From the NCBI GenBank assembly GCA_947179155.2, contig OX359283.1, positions 12,512,847 through 12,576,846 on the forward strand: a DNA stretch of 64,000 bases, read 5' to 3'. Source of the stretch: Hedera helix (lineage: Eukaryota; Streptophyta; Magnoliopsida; Apiales; Araliaceae). This document shows positions 11,650 to 23,098 of this stretch, one piece after another. Every line of letters begins with the position of its first letter. Within the stretch, counting starts at the first letter, position 1. Under the pieces are notes generated by a model, which searched no databases, had not been told where the DNA came from, and saw only the letters and a program-made list of their open reading frames with translations. The position numbers were made by a program, and so were the translations under genes.

Positions 11650-12687
11650 TGTCGGCTTATTTGGTTGGAAAGTTGGACCACCAATAACTAGTTTGTTGTT
11701 GTTGCTACTCTTGTTATCGCTTACTGCCTCACTTTTCTTATTTGGACAGTCTTTGATCTGATGGTCCAATGCTCCACACGAAAAACAACCGTTTCTCTTT
11801 CCCTTAGGACATTGGGGAGAAAAGTGTCCCTACTGGCTGCAGTTAAAACAAATCCCTCTGCCCTTCATGCATTTCCCCGGATGATTCTTGTCACATTTTT
11901 CACAGCCCTTCCCTTTCTTCACCGGTCCTCCCGACCTGCTACCTCCGAATGGTTGATTATTCGTTCACTTCCTCTTATTCTGATTATGGCTTCCACTGCC
12001 TCCTTCTTTCCTCCCATCATGACTTTTCTTATTCTTGTCCTAGTTGAATTTTACTATGGCATCACTTTAGCCTTCAGCGATGATCGCTCTTTCCATTAGT
12101 GTTGCAAAATCGTTGATTCATAAGACTGTCACTGCTTTGTATACCCATGGTTTTTGACCCTACTCGAACCTTCTTGCCTTCTTAGCTTCAGTGTCCATGT
12201 GATGTGGAGCAAATCGGGCTAACTCATTAAATTCGCAAGCATATTCCACCACGGACATGTTCCCCTGTTTCAGATCTGAAAACTTTTTCTCCATTCGGGT
12301 ACGCATGGTCTCTGGGAAGTAGTTCTCAAAGAACAACTCTTTAAAGTAGTTCCACCAAAAGTTCGTCTCCCCCTTCAACATGAAAGTAGCGAATGAAGTT
12401 TTCTATTCATCGGCCACTCTAGCAACCTCAAATACTTTTTCTAACTCTTCTACCCATGTTTGGGCTTCAATGGGATCAGTGGAGCCCCTAAATTCTGGTG
12501 GTCCCATAAGCTTGAAGTCCTTAAAGCTTGTTAAGTGACCTGCGGGCTGATCCCCTACTGCTTGAGGCCTGCCCTTCATTGCCTCTACTAAAATGTTTGT
12601 GAAGGCCCGCATTAGATCTGCCTGACCCTCCACATTAATTACTGACTCTTCTACTCATTGATTAGAGGGAATACGTCTTGGTGGCAC
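11650..12687 (-). pseudogene. Element 1 gag with CCHC zinc knuckles
   Basis: The frame starts at 12687 as GTG CCA CCA AGA CGT where related elements have MPPRR-type starts, so the start codon seems to have mutated from ATG to GTG. The capsid region contains FKDFKLMGPPEFRGSTDP, then TWVEELEKVFEV, then FPETMRTRMEKKFSDLKQG (retrotransposon gag domain). Further on CFNCSQ-GHFSPQC and CFSCGALDHQIKDC are zinc knuckles, the first broken by a stop. Element 2 encodes the same protein at 34271-35323 and keeps ATG. Confidence 0.82.
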
Positions 12688-12887
12688 TGTCTGTTATCAA
12701 TAACCCATAAATTATAACTTTATATTTGGTAACTCATGCAACATCTCAGTTAAGCATTTAATAATAACTATAGATAGATTATACACATAAAAATCATGAT
12801 ATAACTGCATTTATATTCATATGCTAAAACAGTAGTGCCCAACACTTTACATCACAAGCATATTTCTATAAATGCTTACTACGATAT

Positions 12888-13036
12888 ATGTCCCTTAACA
12901 ACAAAAGTAGGGATCTAAACCATTCTACCCCTATGATAAAACAAAAATTGGGGTTTACACATCTATCCCAACAACAACACAAAAGAATGGGATTTACAAC
13001 CACTAACTGTCCCTACTATGAACAAAAGTTGGGACT
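12888..13036 (-). other. Array of four small stem-loops before gag
   Basis: Four successive inverted repeats occur: TCCCT/AGGGA (12891-12895 with 12909-12913), ACCCC/GGGGT (12927-12931 with 12950-12954), ATCCCA/TGGGAT (12965-12970 with 12988-12993) and GTCCC/GGGAC (13009-13013 with 13031-13035). Loops are 13-18 bases and A-rich on the plus strand. The stem bases differ from unit to unit yet stay complementary. Element 2 has the same array, partly decayed, at 35530-35671. A role in packaging, dimerisation or translation is only a guess. Confidence 0.5.
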
Positions 13037-13076
13037 CAATTGCATCTATATACGATATTGAAGCGTCCTCGTGCTC

Positions 13077-14188
13077 CTAGCGAGCAATCCTATCCATAAT
13101 TCGGTGGCTCACCACCTGTCTACTCATATCCTCTTCTTGAGGAAACCTCCTGATCCTGCTCCTCAGCCTGCCAAAGGTTATGTCGAGAGCAAAACCTATT
13201 GTATCCACTCGGGCTGTAGTGGCTCGAACCTGGTCCGCCATCTCATCAACCCTAGTGGCTACTGTCATCCAAGAATTATGAAATAAGTCTCTCACATGAC
13301 CCTTTAGTTCTAACTCGACGGTCACTGTCTACAGCTGAACTCGGGTTGCATCCCTCTCCACTCTATGTCGGTCAGCTCTGACCTTTGCTTGTACCAACTC
13401 GTCCCCCCATCTGAATCAGGTGCTGACCGTCCACAATCCTTTCCTCGGTAAGCTCCCTCACGTGCTTAAATGTCTCCATCCACTTATCTGATATGCGGAT
13501 CTTATCCTCGATCTCCAAGTCAAACTTAGTTGTCATCTCGGTCAGCTGTGTTTGTAAGTCCTCTTTGTATGTCTAGAGTCCTTCAGCCTTGGCCTCTGAC
13601 AACTCCAGCTGTTGTCTCAACTCTCTGACCTCCTCCACTCTCTGGTAGGCCACATCTCGGTACTGTCCCTCCATCGCCTGACGGGTATGGTTTTGCTCCT
13701 CTAAGACAGCAATTCGGCTCGCCTGCTGAGCCCTCTCTTCCAACAACTCTGAGATACGGTCGGCATAAAGATGCATCATTCCTTGAAAATCGGTATGATA
13801 CTCCGGTGATGCATGATCGGCCTCCTCAATGGGCGTTGGCTCTTGCTCTCCCTCCTTGTGATTAAAATCTGCAACGTGGTCTCCCTCAGAGTCACCACCC
13901 TCATACTCCTCATCATCATCTCCAAATCTCATCACACCTCCAATAACAGGCTCTCCTGCGAAATATGTCTCAGCCTCCATCGGTACCTCTAGCTCAACCA
14001 CTCGGAGCTGCTCAATAACAATCTGGATATCCTGAAACTTCCCATGGTCTGCCTCAGGTGATGTCTCCCTATCGAATGGTGGCATCTCGAGACCGGGCAT
14101 AACGGTATATTCGTCTGTCATCGAGTCCATAGGAATCTCTCGTGGCTTTTCCTCTCTTGATCAACTGGACTCGCCCACCTTTGGCATC
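13077..14188 (-). pseudogene. Element 1 leader ORF upstream of gag, coiled-coil protein
   Basis: A long minus-strand coding stretch lies between the PBS and gag. It begins MPKVGESS at 14188, has a stop, then is open from 14130 to 13573 (185 codons). The N-terminal part is acidic, with DDDEEYEGGD and DSEGDHVAD. The rest is rich in Glu, Gln, Leu and Arg in a heptad-like pattern (ISELLEERAQQASRIAVLE; VEEVRELRQQLELSEAKAE), suggesting a coiled coil. After a stop the same style continues to 13077. Element 2 keeps the coiled-coil part at 35730-36275, so this ORF belongs to the family. No known catalytic motif is seen and the function is unknown; it may be a gag N-terminal extension. Confidence 0.6.
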
Positions 14189-14416
14189 CTACAATCACCA
14201 CAAAATAAACATGTTAGTATAACAATAAAATATATTCATTGATAAAATGAAATGATATTTTATCATGTACAGCTCGACTCGATGGATTTTCTCAATCCAC
14301 CTCTAAAAATACTCAACATGATGAATCTCCTCAATTAATCTCCTAACGCAATTGATATGAGTTTAGTACTAAGGTTATAACCTAGGTTTCGCAATTGCTA
14401 ATGTTTATAACCCTAA

Positions 14417-14428
14417 ACTCTGATACCA
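14417..14428 (-). other. Primer binding site of element 1 (initiator Met tRNA)
   Basis: The minus strand reads TGGTATCAGAGT, 11 of 12 bases matching the 3' end complement of plant initiator methionine tRNA. It lies three bases inside the 5' LTR end (GTGTCACA). Confidence 0.9.
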
Positions 14429-14431
14429 ACC

Positions 14432-17139
14432 TGTGACACTCCCAAATTCAGATACTAGTACCTCGAACTTGGTGCTCACATCATCATATAATCATTCACC
14501 TCCAAACAACATAATATACTAATGCAAAATAAAATAAACATATGTTGTTTATACAAAAGATTTACTACTAGTCTCAAGGTTCGAAACCTTAACAAAAATA
14601 CATCACAAGTTAAATCAAATGTGATAGGGTTCGTGTTACATTATAATAGTTCACAAAAAAAAAATATAACTTACATATTATTTAATCTTAATTAAATAAT
14701 AAATAATTAATTTATTAATTTAATCCTCATTTAATTATTATTTAATGTTAATTAAATAATAATTAGTTAATGAATTATTCTTACTTATTATTTAATCTTA
14801 ATTAAATAATAAATAATTAATCCTTTAATTTAATCCTACATTAATTATTATTTAATGTTAATTAAATAATAATTAATTTCTTAATTATCATTATTTATTA
14901 TTTAAATAATAAATAAATAATTTCTAAATTTTATCTTTATTTAATTATTATTTAATATTAATTAAATAATAATTAATTAATTACTTACCTTTATTTACTA
15001 TTTAATTCTCAATTAAATAATAAATAATTTATTTATTTACTTTATCTTTCTTATATTATTATTAAATACTTAAATCTCATATTTAATATTTAGTAATAAT
15101 TTATTAGTAATTTTGTCTAGTTATTAACTAATTAAAAGTTAATTAGTGTACTCTTTACACCTTAAATACTATTAAAAATGATGAATTTCTTAATTAATCT
15201 TACTTACTATTTAGTATTACTTAAATAATAAATAATTAGCAGTTTTATGATTTTTAAGAAATTTAAACTATTAATTTATCATTTTCCTTTATTTGTAAGG
15301 TTTAATTACATTTTAATTTTGGAAATTACCAAATGACATGTTAAAAATAAAAACACTTTTTTTATAAAATTGTACACGAAAAACCAATCAACTTTTGTCA
15401 AGGACACGTTGCCGGACCCAGTCGTAATTCCGATGAACTGGTCACTGGAATGTTCCGGCTGGTTCACAGAAGAAAAAAAACCCGACAGTAGCTTTGGAAT
15501 TTTTCTAGAATCTGCCCAGCTTTGGGGTCTTAGGGAAAAACCTTAATAACTTGAATTCTATAACTCCGATGGAGCTCTACTACGTATCGATGGAATCTTG
15601 ACTTCCCAAACTACAATTTTCTGGGCTCAAACACCATTTTTGGATAAGTCTTGGTTACAGAAATTTGGCTCAAATTGGACTATTCATGCAAGATCTTAGA
15701 TAATGAGGTGTGTTTGGTCAAACATGCATAACTTGCTCATTTTAACACATTTTTGGGCGATTACAAAGGGGTTTGGTTCATAACTTACACATCTAGCATT
15801 ACAAGAAGGAAAATCACATAAATCATGTATAAATTTCAAAATGTGATGCGAAGACCAAACATGCAAATTTTTATTCGTCGGTAAAAAATGATTTCAATGG
15901 TTTTCACCAAACTTTGTGACATTAAAGCATATAAATACATGATATAAACCCATGGAGCTCTATTTTAACATGTCTAAGACATTTCTAACCAAAAAGATTT
16001 TCAAAGTTAGAACTCAAGCATAACAAGAACATAATGGACAAAAGGAAGCATAAACTAGGGTTTTTAAGATTATACTACCTTATGCTCTTGCATGCTTGCT
16101 TCCGTAGCCTTCCAAAGTAGTTAGTGTATCCAAATGGCATCAAAGAAATCCTTCTCTTTTCCCTTGAGCACCACCAAACCTCTCTCCCTCTTTGGCTCTT
16201 AAGGTATTTTGCTTCTCAAGGTTTTCCTCTCAAACTTTCTAGGACTTAAGAAATGTAAGTGTTCTCAATTAAAATGAGTAACCAATGTAGTATACTAGCA
16301 AAATGTATAGATATAAAACATATAGATGCATATCTCTCCCATCATGAAGCTAAAAGACTATACTTGCTTAGGGTGGCTCATGTGACCCCTTAGGAGCTTA
16401 CTTATCAAGTCTACTTCTCATATTATCCCACACAAGCTAGGATATTAATAAAAAATGAGAAGAAAAGATGTTCCCTCTCTTCTCTCTACTTCCTTTTTGC
16501 CGACAATTCTAAAGGAAATTGTCCCATTTTGTTTGCCCCTTTTTAATTGCTAACCTTAGTTAAATGAGTTACACAATTAATTTATCAATTGGGTCAATGA
16601 TTGGACCACATTAAATAACCAAATGGGCTTGTTATTAAATGTTTGGACTACTTATTAACAAAGTCTACTAAAGTTAACATTGGACACATTTATTATGTCC
16701 CATGTTGTCTCATTAATTTGTCACAGTATTAATTACTAAGTCTATGATCCAATAAATGATTGTGCTTAGCTAATTAATTAAATGGGTTAGTCAATTAGTA
16801 ATTAATTACTAATTGGACTATTAAATATTATTATTAATATTTCACCTTGTCTTCATTAGTTAATACTCATATTAATTAATTTATAACAGTTAATTCACTT
16901 ACTATATTCAATAAAATTGAATATTTAATTATTAAACACTTTATCACTTCTCTTTATATTAAAACATTAGGGTTTGCTCACTAATTTAATTACACCATTA
17001 GTGACTCCCTTTAATTCACTCAAGAAATTAATCATGTAATCACTTAATCGCATAATCAAATAATCACACAAAACTACTTATCAAAAATTAAATACTATAT
17101 TAAATTGATAATAATATTTAAAAATTCTAGGAGATTACA
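14432..17139 (-). repeat. 5' LTR of element 1, 2708 bp
   Basis: On the plus strand it runs from TGTGACACTCCC to GGAGATTACA, with TG...CA termini next to the PBS. It matches the interrupted copy at 1486-8155 throughout and contains the same AT-rich tandem repeats at 14680-15250. Transcription control and polyadenylation signals should be here, but I cannot place a TATA box with confidence in such AT-rich sequence. Confidence 0.92.
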
Positions 17140-17221
17140 GAACACATGTATAAAATTTAAATTTTATTGATTGATCAATTTGTACAAGTGTATCAAAAAA
17201 AATAAAAGAAGAAAAGAAATT

Positions 17222-19135
17222 AAAGCTTGTCCATGAGAAGCACAATGCCAAGATCTTCGAAGGAGTGCCTTTTCTCCTAGATCATTTGCTTAACAAATTC
17301 GAAGCCTTTACTGAACTCGTTAGCCACCTTCTAGTTGACCTCGTTAGCATAATCTTCATATGCTTTGTACTCGACGATGATCTCTGATGCAGATTCAAGA
17401 GAATAAAGCTTGGAGATATTGGATTTAAGGAACTCTTCATATGCTTTCTAGATGTTGGCCTTTAGGTTCTGTAGCTATTCAGTTTACAAATTGATGAAAG
17501 CTTCCCGATCCTGGAGTTTGGCATTGAGCCGTCACATAGTTTCATCTTGAATCTTCCTATTTTCCTCCTCCCTCTCGATCTTTCTAGCACAATTGTTGAC
17601 GAATTATTCGACTTCAAAAGTTTCTTCCTAAGAAACTCTCAAATCTTTCCTTAATATTATTATTTCGGCCTCAGCCTTCTTCAAATCGTCATCAGACTTC
17701 TTCTAATCAACTTTGGTTTTTATTCTTTTGGCTTTGGCTTCATCTAGAGCAGCCTTAACCTTTATTTTGTCTTCCACAATATTATTACTGTAAAGCTCAA
17801 CAACTTTAAGTGCTTGGAAAGACTTCATGTGAAGCTTGAGCCTCTTATGAGCTGGTAATTTAGCTTAGGCAGACTCGATTGTAATTAAACTTAGTTTTAA
17901 CTCCACCTTCTCATAATGCTTCATAAGATGTTCTTGAGCAGCTATCATGTGTAGAAGGGTGGTATTTCTCTGTTAAAAAAATTAGATGTTAATCATGATA
18001 AAAATTAAAATAAAGAAATCGAAAAGAGGAACGAGCAAATTACCTAAGCCTGATGCTGAAGTTGTATCTGTACGGGGGTTTAAAGACTTGCCCCCATCAT
18101 ACCTCGCCTTATTAACTGAAAACCTGACGCTTTCAAAAGCTTCCACAAGGAACTCCCCAGGATTAGTAAAGCATGTTGCATCAATTATAATTCCTTGTTT
18201 GGACCTCCCGATCATCACTTTCTTCCTTTTTGGGGCAAATTGGGGGTCCGATGTGCTCCCCCCTTGGAGCCTTTTTCTTTTCCATTTTAGTTCCTTCGAC
18301 ACAAAAAATCACTAACACTTCAACTAATGACAGCTGAAGAGACTCATTCAAGCCGATAATGAGAGAAAGGTTAGAGCTCAGGAAAAGAGGGACTTCTACT
18401 AAATTAGGAGGGGAAGGATAAACAACAACAACAGCAGGAGGAGTAACAAAAGCATTAGCAGGTGGAGGAGCACCAGCAACAACCTTCTTGGGCTTCTCTA
18501 AAAGTGGAAGTGCTGGTGAAGATGTTGTAGTCTTTGCCTTCTACCTTTCCACAAGGGGAATACGTTTTGCACCCTTCACCTTTCCTAAAGGTGGAGACGC
18601 TGCGGCTTTTGGCTTCTTGGCAAAAATGGATGTCAGAGCCTTCCCCCATCAGCTTCTTGGCCATCCGAAGCTTCTCCACGCCTGACAATGGCCTCCTTAC
18701 ATCCCTAACAACTTCCATGATGGTATCGTTATATGCTCTCTTGGGTAAGTTGGCCATTGCAGAACAGAGAAAGCAAAAGGTCAATATTAAAGCAAAAAAA
18801 ACTAAAGTAAATATAATGTCAAGACACTCATAGCCATAGAGATGAAACCAGTCCTGATCATTAAGGAACTCTTGGTCCACTTCATTGAAAATATCTTGGA
18901 GTACAAAACTTCAAACTCCCCTAGCCTCACCTTACTAATTTTGATAGGGTTTAACTGGGTTCAGTTTGGCTCTACCCAGGGACCAATCAATTTAGTGTCC
19001 CACCCATTAATGAAGAACATATCCCTATGACATCCCTTGTTACTAGAAGGGGTCTCCATTAACACCTCTCAACCAATTTATTTGGTAAGCTTATAGAACC
19101 CCTTTTTCCCTATTGGCACCTATAAAGAAAAACTG
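17222..19135 (-). pseudogene. Decayed Transposase_28-like ORF (retroelement antisense-ORF family)
   Basis: The minus strand matches, block by block, the plus-strand ORF at 61246-63602. Shared blocks are KGF...METPSSNKGCH versus STPSSNKGWH, a following DQEFLNDQDWFHLYGYE versus NLLSNPDWLFLHENK, a likely intron, a Lys/Ser/Pro-rich middle with KRKKVMIGRSKQG, a second likely intron (donor GGTAATTTGC near 18044, acceptor TTTTTTTAACAG near 17970) and a long coiled-coil exon ending near 17222. Many stops break it. This family is often found antisense between pol and the 3' LTR of Tat-lineage retrotransposons. Here the rest of the element is missing: it is cut by the copia-like array at 19172 and by element 1 at 17139. 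Confidence 0.6.
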
Positions 19136-19207
19136 GAAAAGAAAATCTAAAGAAAGCTCAAGGCCTTCAGTGTTAGTATACTCCTCAAAACCTATTTAGA
19201 AAAAGAT

Positions 19208-19938
19208 TGTTATTATGGAATGGAAGTATCCTACTAAATATAAGAGTATTATTTTGGAAGATGTTCTATTTTTAATAGTATATTTTTTATTTGCTAGAGT
19301 ATTATTATGAGAAGCAATCTTATTTTTGGTAGGGGTATTATTTTGGAAGTGTCACATTTTAAATAGGAAGAGAAAATCTGTGATTATTATATAAATAAAG
19401 TCTTGTGTTTAATTATTGAAGGGTAGCACAATCAAAAGTCATGTAGCACCCTAAGAGTTGAGAGAAATGGTGTGAGTGAGTTTTGTGTTTGTGTGAGGGG
19501 GAGGGTTTTGCAGCTTTTATTCACAGCAAAAAGTTGTGTTGTGGTATTATGTAATTAAAAGTTGTATGCAAAAAGGTGTCCTATTTTAAATAAGAAGATA
19601 AATGTTGTGAGTACTCTATAAATAGAGTCTTATATTTAATTATTGAAGGGTAACACAATAAAAAGTCATATAACATCCTAAGAGTTTAGAGAGAGGGTGT
19701 GAGTGGATTTTTTGTGAGTGGATTTTATGTTTGTATGAGGGGGAGGGATTTACAGCTTTCATTCCCTATAAAAAGTTATGTCGTAGTATTGTAGAACCTT
19801 AAATTTTAGGGTATAAAACTTGCGAGAATTATTGTAAACCCATTATTTTTTCCTTTAAGGATTTTCCTCGTTAAATCTTGTGTTGCTTATCACTCTTTAT
19901 TTTATATTATTTGGTTTGCAACGAGTTAATTTCCAACA
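19208..19938 (+). repeat. LTR A of the copia-like array, with internal duplication
   Basis: Starts TGTTATTATGG, ends TTCCAACA. It is about 200 bp longer than LTRs B and C because the segment around 19342-19535 is repeated at 19578-19775. That segment carries the TATA region, the GAAGGGTAGCACAATC-like block and the GTGTGAGTGAGTTTTG block. Two TATAAATA-type boxes therefore occur, at 19390 and 19617. Confidence 0.8.
19617..19625 (+). promoter_or_regulatory. TATA box in LTR A (second copy)
   Basis: TATAAATAG precedes the conserved AGTCTTATATTTAATT; the first copy is TATAAATAA near 19390. LTR C has the same box at 28708-28716, while in LTR B a small deletion has removed it. Confidence 0.55.
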
Positions 19939-19940
19939 AG

Positions 19941-19954
19941 TGGTATCATGAGCA
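19941..19954 (+). other. Primer binding site after LTR A
   Basis: TGGTATCATGAGC lies two bases after the LTR end, one inserted base away from the initiator Met tRNA complement. After LTR B the same place reads TGGTGGCATGAGC, more decayed. Confidence 0.7.
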
Positions 19955-20335
19955 AGGTTAATTGGATCCAAGGTAGAGGGAAATTAGTCGCATTTGTATG
20001 GCAAATAAAGAGAGTGAAGTTTGACAAAATTATAAATGTTCGTCATGATGTTAATAAATAAAAGATTTTGCACTTATGGGGAATCACCGTTGTAGTCGTT
20101 AAATGATGAAGATGATAGAGATGCTGATGAAGATGAACATGATGTAAATGACGTTAATTGTAATATTTTGAACTTCTGATAGAGTTGTAATCCGACTTTA
20201 TACGAATAAATAAAGCTTGAATTATATCTTATATGTGTTATGGAATCTTCATTATTGTTTATTTATGTGTTCCGATTCAAGTATCCAATCTCAGCACAAA
20301 AAAGGAGAAGAAAAGTTTTTTTTTAAAAACTGAAA

Positions 20336-20380
20336 AGAAGATAAAACCTAAACCCTAACCCTAGGGTCTAAACCCTAGGA
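20336..20380 (+). repeat. Short telomere-like AAACCCTA cluster
   Basis: AAACCTAAACCCTAACCCTAGG followed by TAAACCCTAGG gives three to four partial copies of the plant telomere unit. A similar cluster lies at the homologous place, 31745-31805. AAACCCTA is also the telo-box bound by plant transcription factors. It is too short for a real interstitial telomere. Confidence 0.5.
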
Positions 20381-21542
20381 ATTCTAACCTAGGCCCCCGA
20401 GCAAAATGTGTACGTCGAAATGACATTCTGTTTTAGGATTCTTCTTTCGCACGCTTTGAAAACACGTTATAGCTGAGAAAAGTTTTTCTCGAAAAGTGCG
20501 TCGGGAATAGGACGAAATAGGAAAAAGACGAAAAATATTTTTTTTGTCTTTTTAATCGTCTAACCATTTTTTTGAGAAATAGTAGTCAAAAACACTATTC
20601 ATAAAAAAACGTGCAAAGTCTTTTTAACTTTTAACTTCAAAGAATAGTGTTTATTCAGAACAAAACTCTGTAATATCTGACTTTTAAATCAGTAAAGATC
20701 AATTCAACTGGAATACTTAGAAATGAACTAGGTTAGAGATAACTGGATTAGAAAACCTAATCTAGACCTAACCTTAGTTACAGAATAATTAAAATTGCAA
20801 ACTAATTAACCTAATTAGATGATTAAAACTAATCCGGTTGGAATTGAACTAGGTTAGGGTAATTAGATTACCAATTAACCTAGCTATGATGTAATTAAAC
20901 TTAACCTAACTAGGGTTAAGGTTAATTAAGTTAAATATTAACCTAATATATAAGTTAAAACAAATCAATGAATTAATAACATAATTAACCTAAGTTTATT
21001 GCTAATTAACCTAACCTTGAATAAGCTAGATTATCAAAAGGACTAATGTAACATTGATCAAGCTTGGTAAAAGGTCATGACTACCCCTCATTTAAATGGT
21101 TATTTCACCAACCAAACAAGCCCTAGAACTATTCATTTGGCAGGCTAAGTGGTGGACCAATTAGAAGCCAACATGTGGATTATGTAATGTCACAAAAAAC
21201 ATGATCATTGCTAGCTTTTATGGCTTGGAGACTCCTTGATATTGTTGGCAATACAAAGGGACCAAATGAAGTGCACTTGAACTTAGGTTAGCCTACAAGT
21301 CTTGTAACAATGACCATTTTACCCTAGCTTTGCATGGCCTATAAATTTCAAGCTTAACTCACTTGTTTCATCATTCATTTCTAAGGCAAAAATCAAAAGC
21401 AAAATCACTCTCTATATCTATTACTCTTAGTTATAATTTTAGTTTTGTAAATTGCAAAGAAATAGTTAAAGCTTGCAAATACCAAAGGTGCAATCTTTAA
21501 AAGTTATTATGTTCATTTTTTTTCTTTCGTCTTTAATTTTTC

Positions 21543-21920
21543 AAAAGCTCAAGAACGCGAGTCGTGGCCATGTATGATTGTCATTATCCATGTTCTTCAC
21601 GTATTTATAAGCCTTTCTACATTTTGTAGTAGTTATAATGTCGAATTTCAATTCGTAATTTAAAGCTCATTGAACATACGTCGTACCATGTACAATTTAT
21701 CCGTTCTCCGTGTTCTTCGTATGTTCTTGAGCATTTTTATAAATTGTTTTAATCAATTATGCAAGTCGTTATAATGACCAAAAATTTTCAATTATAAAGT
21801 GTAATAATCACTTATGTAAGTAGTTATAATGCTCAAATTATTTCAAGTACGAAAACCAAAAGCTCAAGAACATAGTCGTTACCATGAACGATTTTTTCGT
21901 TCTTCGTGTGTTCTTAAGCA
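21543..21920. repeat. Three hairpin-forming repeat units in LTR
   Basis: Units at 21543-21613, 21662-21732 and 21859-21920 share AAAGCTCAAGAAC, GTCGT, CCATG and GTTCTTC. The second folds strongly: GAACATACG (21672-21680) with CGTATGTTC (21718-21726), extended by GCTCA with TGAGC. The third pairs GCTCAAGAACA (21862-21872) with TGTTCTTAAGC (21909-21919). Confidence 0.6.
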
Positions 21921-23098
21921 AAAGTCATGAATCTTTCTATGAGAAGATTTTTGATTTGTTATTTTTATGTTATAAAGTTATATTAAGTCTTACAACAAGA
22001 TTTCTTAATGAGTTAAAGCAAGCGGTACCGTGTTTCACGTGGTTAACCCTAAAAATATTGGCCAAAGCATGCTTACTGTTTGTTTTTGCCATTTTTCGAA
22101 ATCTTAAAATCCGAATCTGCCTTAACAATATAAATGAAATTTGTATATCATGAAATTCTAAGAAATTTAGACTTAAGAATCACTTCAAAATATTTTCTTA
22201 TGAAAAAGTTATGGCAGTTACCGGAAAGGACGTCAAAGCTAAAAATTTAGGGTCACACTCGGGTGGAAACACCAAAATTTAAGGTTTTGAGTTAGCCAAG
22301 CCTCCTAAACATTCCGCCAATGAAAATAGTCTAGTTTAGTTATAAAAACACGTATAGAGAAAGAAAAATCGATGAACTAACATTCGATACGCGAAACCCT
22401 TTGTATAGGCGCTTTAAACAATTATTGGGAAACCCTAATTTGTGCTAAAGGCAAGTTTTCTATCCTTAACCTTTATTTACTTGCTTTATATGTGATTTAT
22501 ACATTTTGTTCATGCAACATGTTATAAATCTTTGATACGAGAGTTATTGCTTCTTGTTTCAGCATAACTTGCAAAATAAAATACTTATTCCTGATATTAT
22601 TCAAATCATGTTTTATTATATCAAACTAAGTTATCTTGGGGCGATCCTGACATGTTAAGTAAACTGAGATGAACAAGTATGTTTCATTATTCGTAATTAG
22701 TTCAGTGTATAGTATGTTATGCATAACATATGATGTCGTTAGGTTGATCCCTTTCTATATCCACTGTAAAAAGTTCTAAGTCGAAAGACAAAAAATAATT
22801 CAAGGTCTAACCACCACTCAGTCTTGCTATGTTAAAACATTTGAAAATATCAATTGTTGTGCCATGAATCCTTATAATCCATATCGGTGTGAGTTCACTT
22901 ATATGCTATGTGTTTAAGACTTGCTAAGCATTTTAGCTCACCTTTGCATATAAGCCTAATTTGCAGACAAACCCGAGAGCTCCGGCTCAAAGAAGAAAGG
23001 AAAGAAGAAATGCATAGACTAGTTTAATGCTTTCCTTAACTGTTCTTAACTGTAGTCATAATGACATTTTGTAATAAGAACAAGTTCCACACATGTAA

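Larger units (their letters stand above)
1486..17139 (-). mobile_element. Element 1: Del/Tekay-like Ty3/gypsy chromovirus, nearly complete
   Basis: Two LTR copies in the same orientation flank an internal region of about 6.3 kb (8156-14431). Reading on the minus strand the order is 5' LTR, PBS matching the initiator Met tRNA 3' end, leader ORF, gag, protease, reverse transcriptase, RNase H, integrase with GPY/F motif, chromodomain, G-rich PPT, 3' LTR. The chromodomain after a GPY/F integrase tail places it among chromoviruses of the Del/Tekay type. Stops and frameshifts interrupt every domain, so it is not autonomous now. The 3' LTR has received two later insertions (ending at 1485, and 5070-7917), so this element is older than both. 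The sequence after the 5' LTR, GAACA at 17140, is the likely target duplication; its partner lies outside the window. Confidence 0.88.

Noticed and set aside
20336..20380. Interstitial telomere
   Set aside because: Only three to four degenerate units; better explained as telo-box motifs in an LTR.
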